This document shows positions 63,855-64,000 of a DNA stretch of 64,000 bases, one piece after another. This DNA comes from Ottelia alismoides. Lineage: Eukaryota > Streptophyta > Magnoliopsida > Alismatales > Hydrocharitaceae. The position numbers and the translations under genes are program-made. Under the pieces are notes generated by a model, which had not been told where the DNA came from, did no database searches, and saw only the letters and a list, made by a program, of their open reading frames with translations. The number at the start of each line of letters is the position of its first letter. Positions within the stretch are counted from its first letter, which is position 1. The stretch covers positions 6,818,501-6,882,500 of the forward strand of contig JAZKJV010011400.1 in the NCBI GenBank assembly GCA_037367405.1, given 5' to 3'.

Positions 63855-64000
63855 TCAGGCCATCGCGACTGTGCGCGTCTCGCCGGTCAGCCCAATTGCT
63901 TGATCGAGCATAAATTCTATTCGCCCGGTGGCCGGATCAATCATGGCACCCACAATTGCAATCTCTTTTTCTTCCAGCAACTGACGGATCGTCTGGCTGC
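63855..64000 (-). CDS. carbonic anhydrase-like protein, C-terminal end only
   Basis: The last 47 residues of a gene entering from the right edge, TGA at 63855-63857. SQTIRQLLEEKEIAIVGAMI and IEFMLDQAIGL closely resemble the end of the carbonic anhydrase domain of the neighbouring fusion (SEGKIGLVGAVY and VDFMIDEAIGL). The catalytic part is outside the window. It is likely the upstream partner of the SulP-CA gene in an operon. Confidence 0.75.
   Translation of the reverse strand, partial: SQTIRQLLEEKEIAIVGAMIDPATGRIEFMLDQAIGLTGETRTVAMA

Overview
The window looks like chromosomal DNA from a planctomycete, probably in or near the Pirellulaceae. Lineage markers are a secreted protein with a planctomycete cytochrome motif and DUF1549/DUF1553-type domains, a DUF1501 protein, a DUF1559 pseudopilin-like protein, an MfnB-like C1-cofactor enzyme, and planctomycete-style ECF sigma factors. 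No phage, plasmid backbone, rRNA operon or CRISPR array was seen. There is one tRNA, initiator tRNA-Met at 2389-2462.

Layout. 1-2.5 kb: two ECF sigma factor genes (one cut by the window edge), a membrane protein translationally coupled to the second, and the tRNA with its terminator. 2.6-16.5 kb: a zinc-ribbon membrane protein, the primary sigma factor, an OPT transporter with a secreted jelly-roll protein, an AlkD-like protein, a cytochrome/DUF1553 protein, an RNase H-like protein lacking catalytic acids, and glycogen branching enzyme. 16.7-24.7 kb: two methyltransferase-like genes, a glycosyltransferase, an MsbA-like ABC exporter and an OprP-like porin. 24.8-28.9 kb: an ABC ATPase remnant, a Cys/His-rich DUF2946-like protein, a pseudopilin, a lipoprotein and an AztD-like beta-propeller, read here as a possible metal-handling locus. 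29-34 kb: RNase D, MfnB, DUF2721, a 303-bp tandem repeat array and ruvB. 34-43 kb: a Tat-exported TIM-barrel protein, DUF1501, gamma-glutamyltransferase, an MFS transporter, a ThiF-like protein and an HTH protein. 43-53 kb: pyrG with kdsB, two small proteins, and an ABC-HlyD-TolC exporter with overlapping genes. 53-64 kb: DinB, TPR, a HerA-like ATPase, a CrtI-like oxidoreductase, a double SurA/PpiC chaperone, an LptF/G permease, a SulP-carbonic anhydrase fusion, and the end of a second carbonic anhydrase.

Many products belong to a diderm envelope: KdsB, LptF/G, an MsbA-like exporter, TolC, a SurA-like chaperone and an OprP-like porin. CTP from PyrG can feed the KdsB reaction encoded next to it.

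The most unusual non-coding content is a dense set of small palindromic elements between genes. The main family has a 67-bp two-hairpin core, sometimes with 24-bp terminal inverted repeats. One copy is nested inside a second, roughly 190-bp inverted-repeat element. Other families are a short hairpin, a hairpin built on TGTCACCTCTCCC, GC-rich quasi-tandem units, simple repeats and the 303-bp array. All assignments come from reading the sequence; no database search was run.
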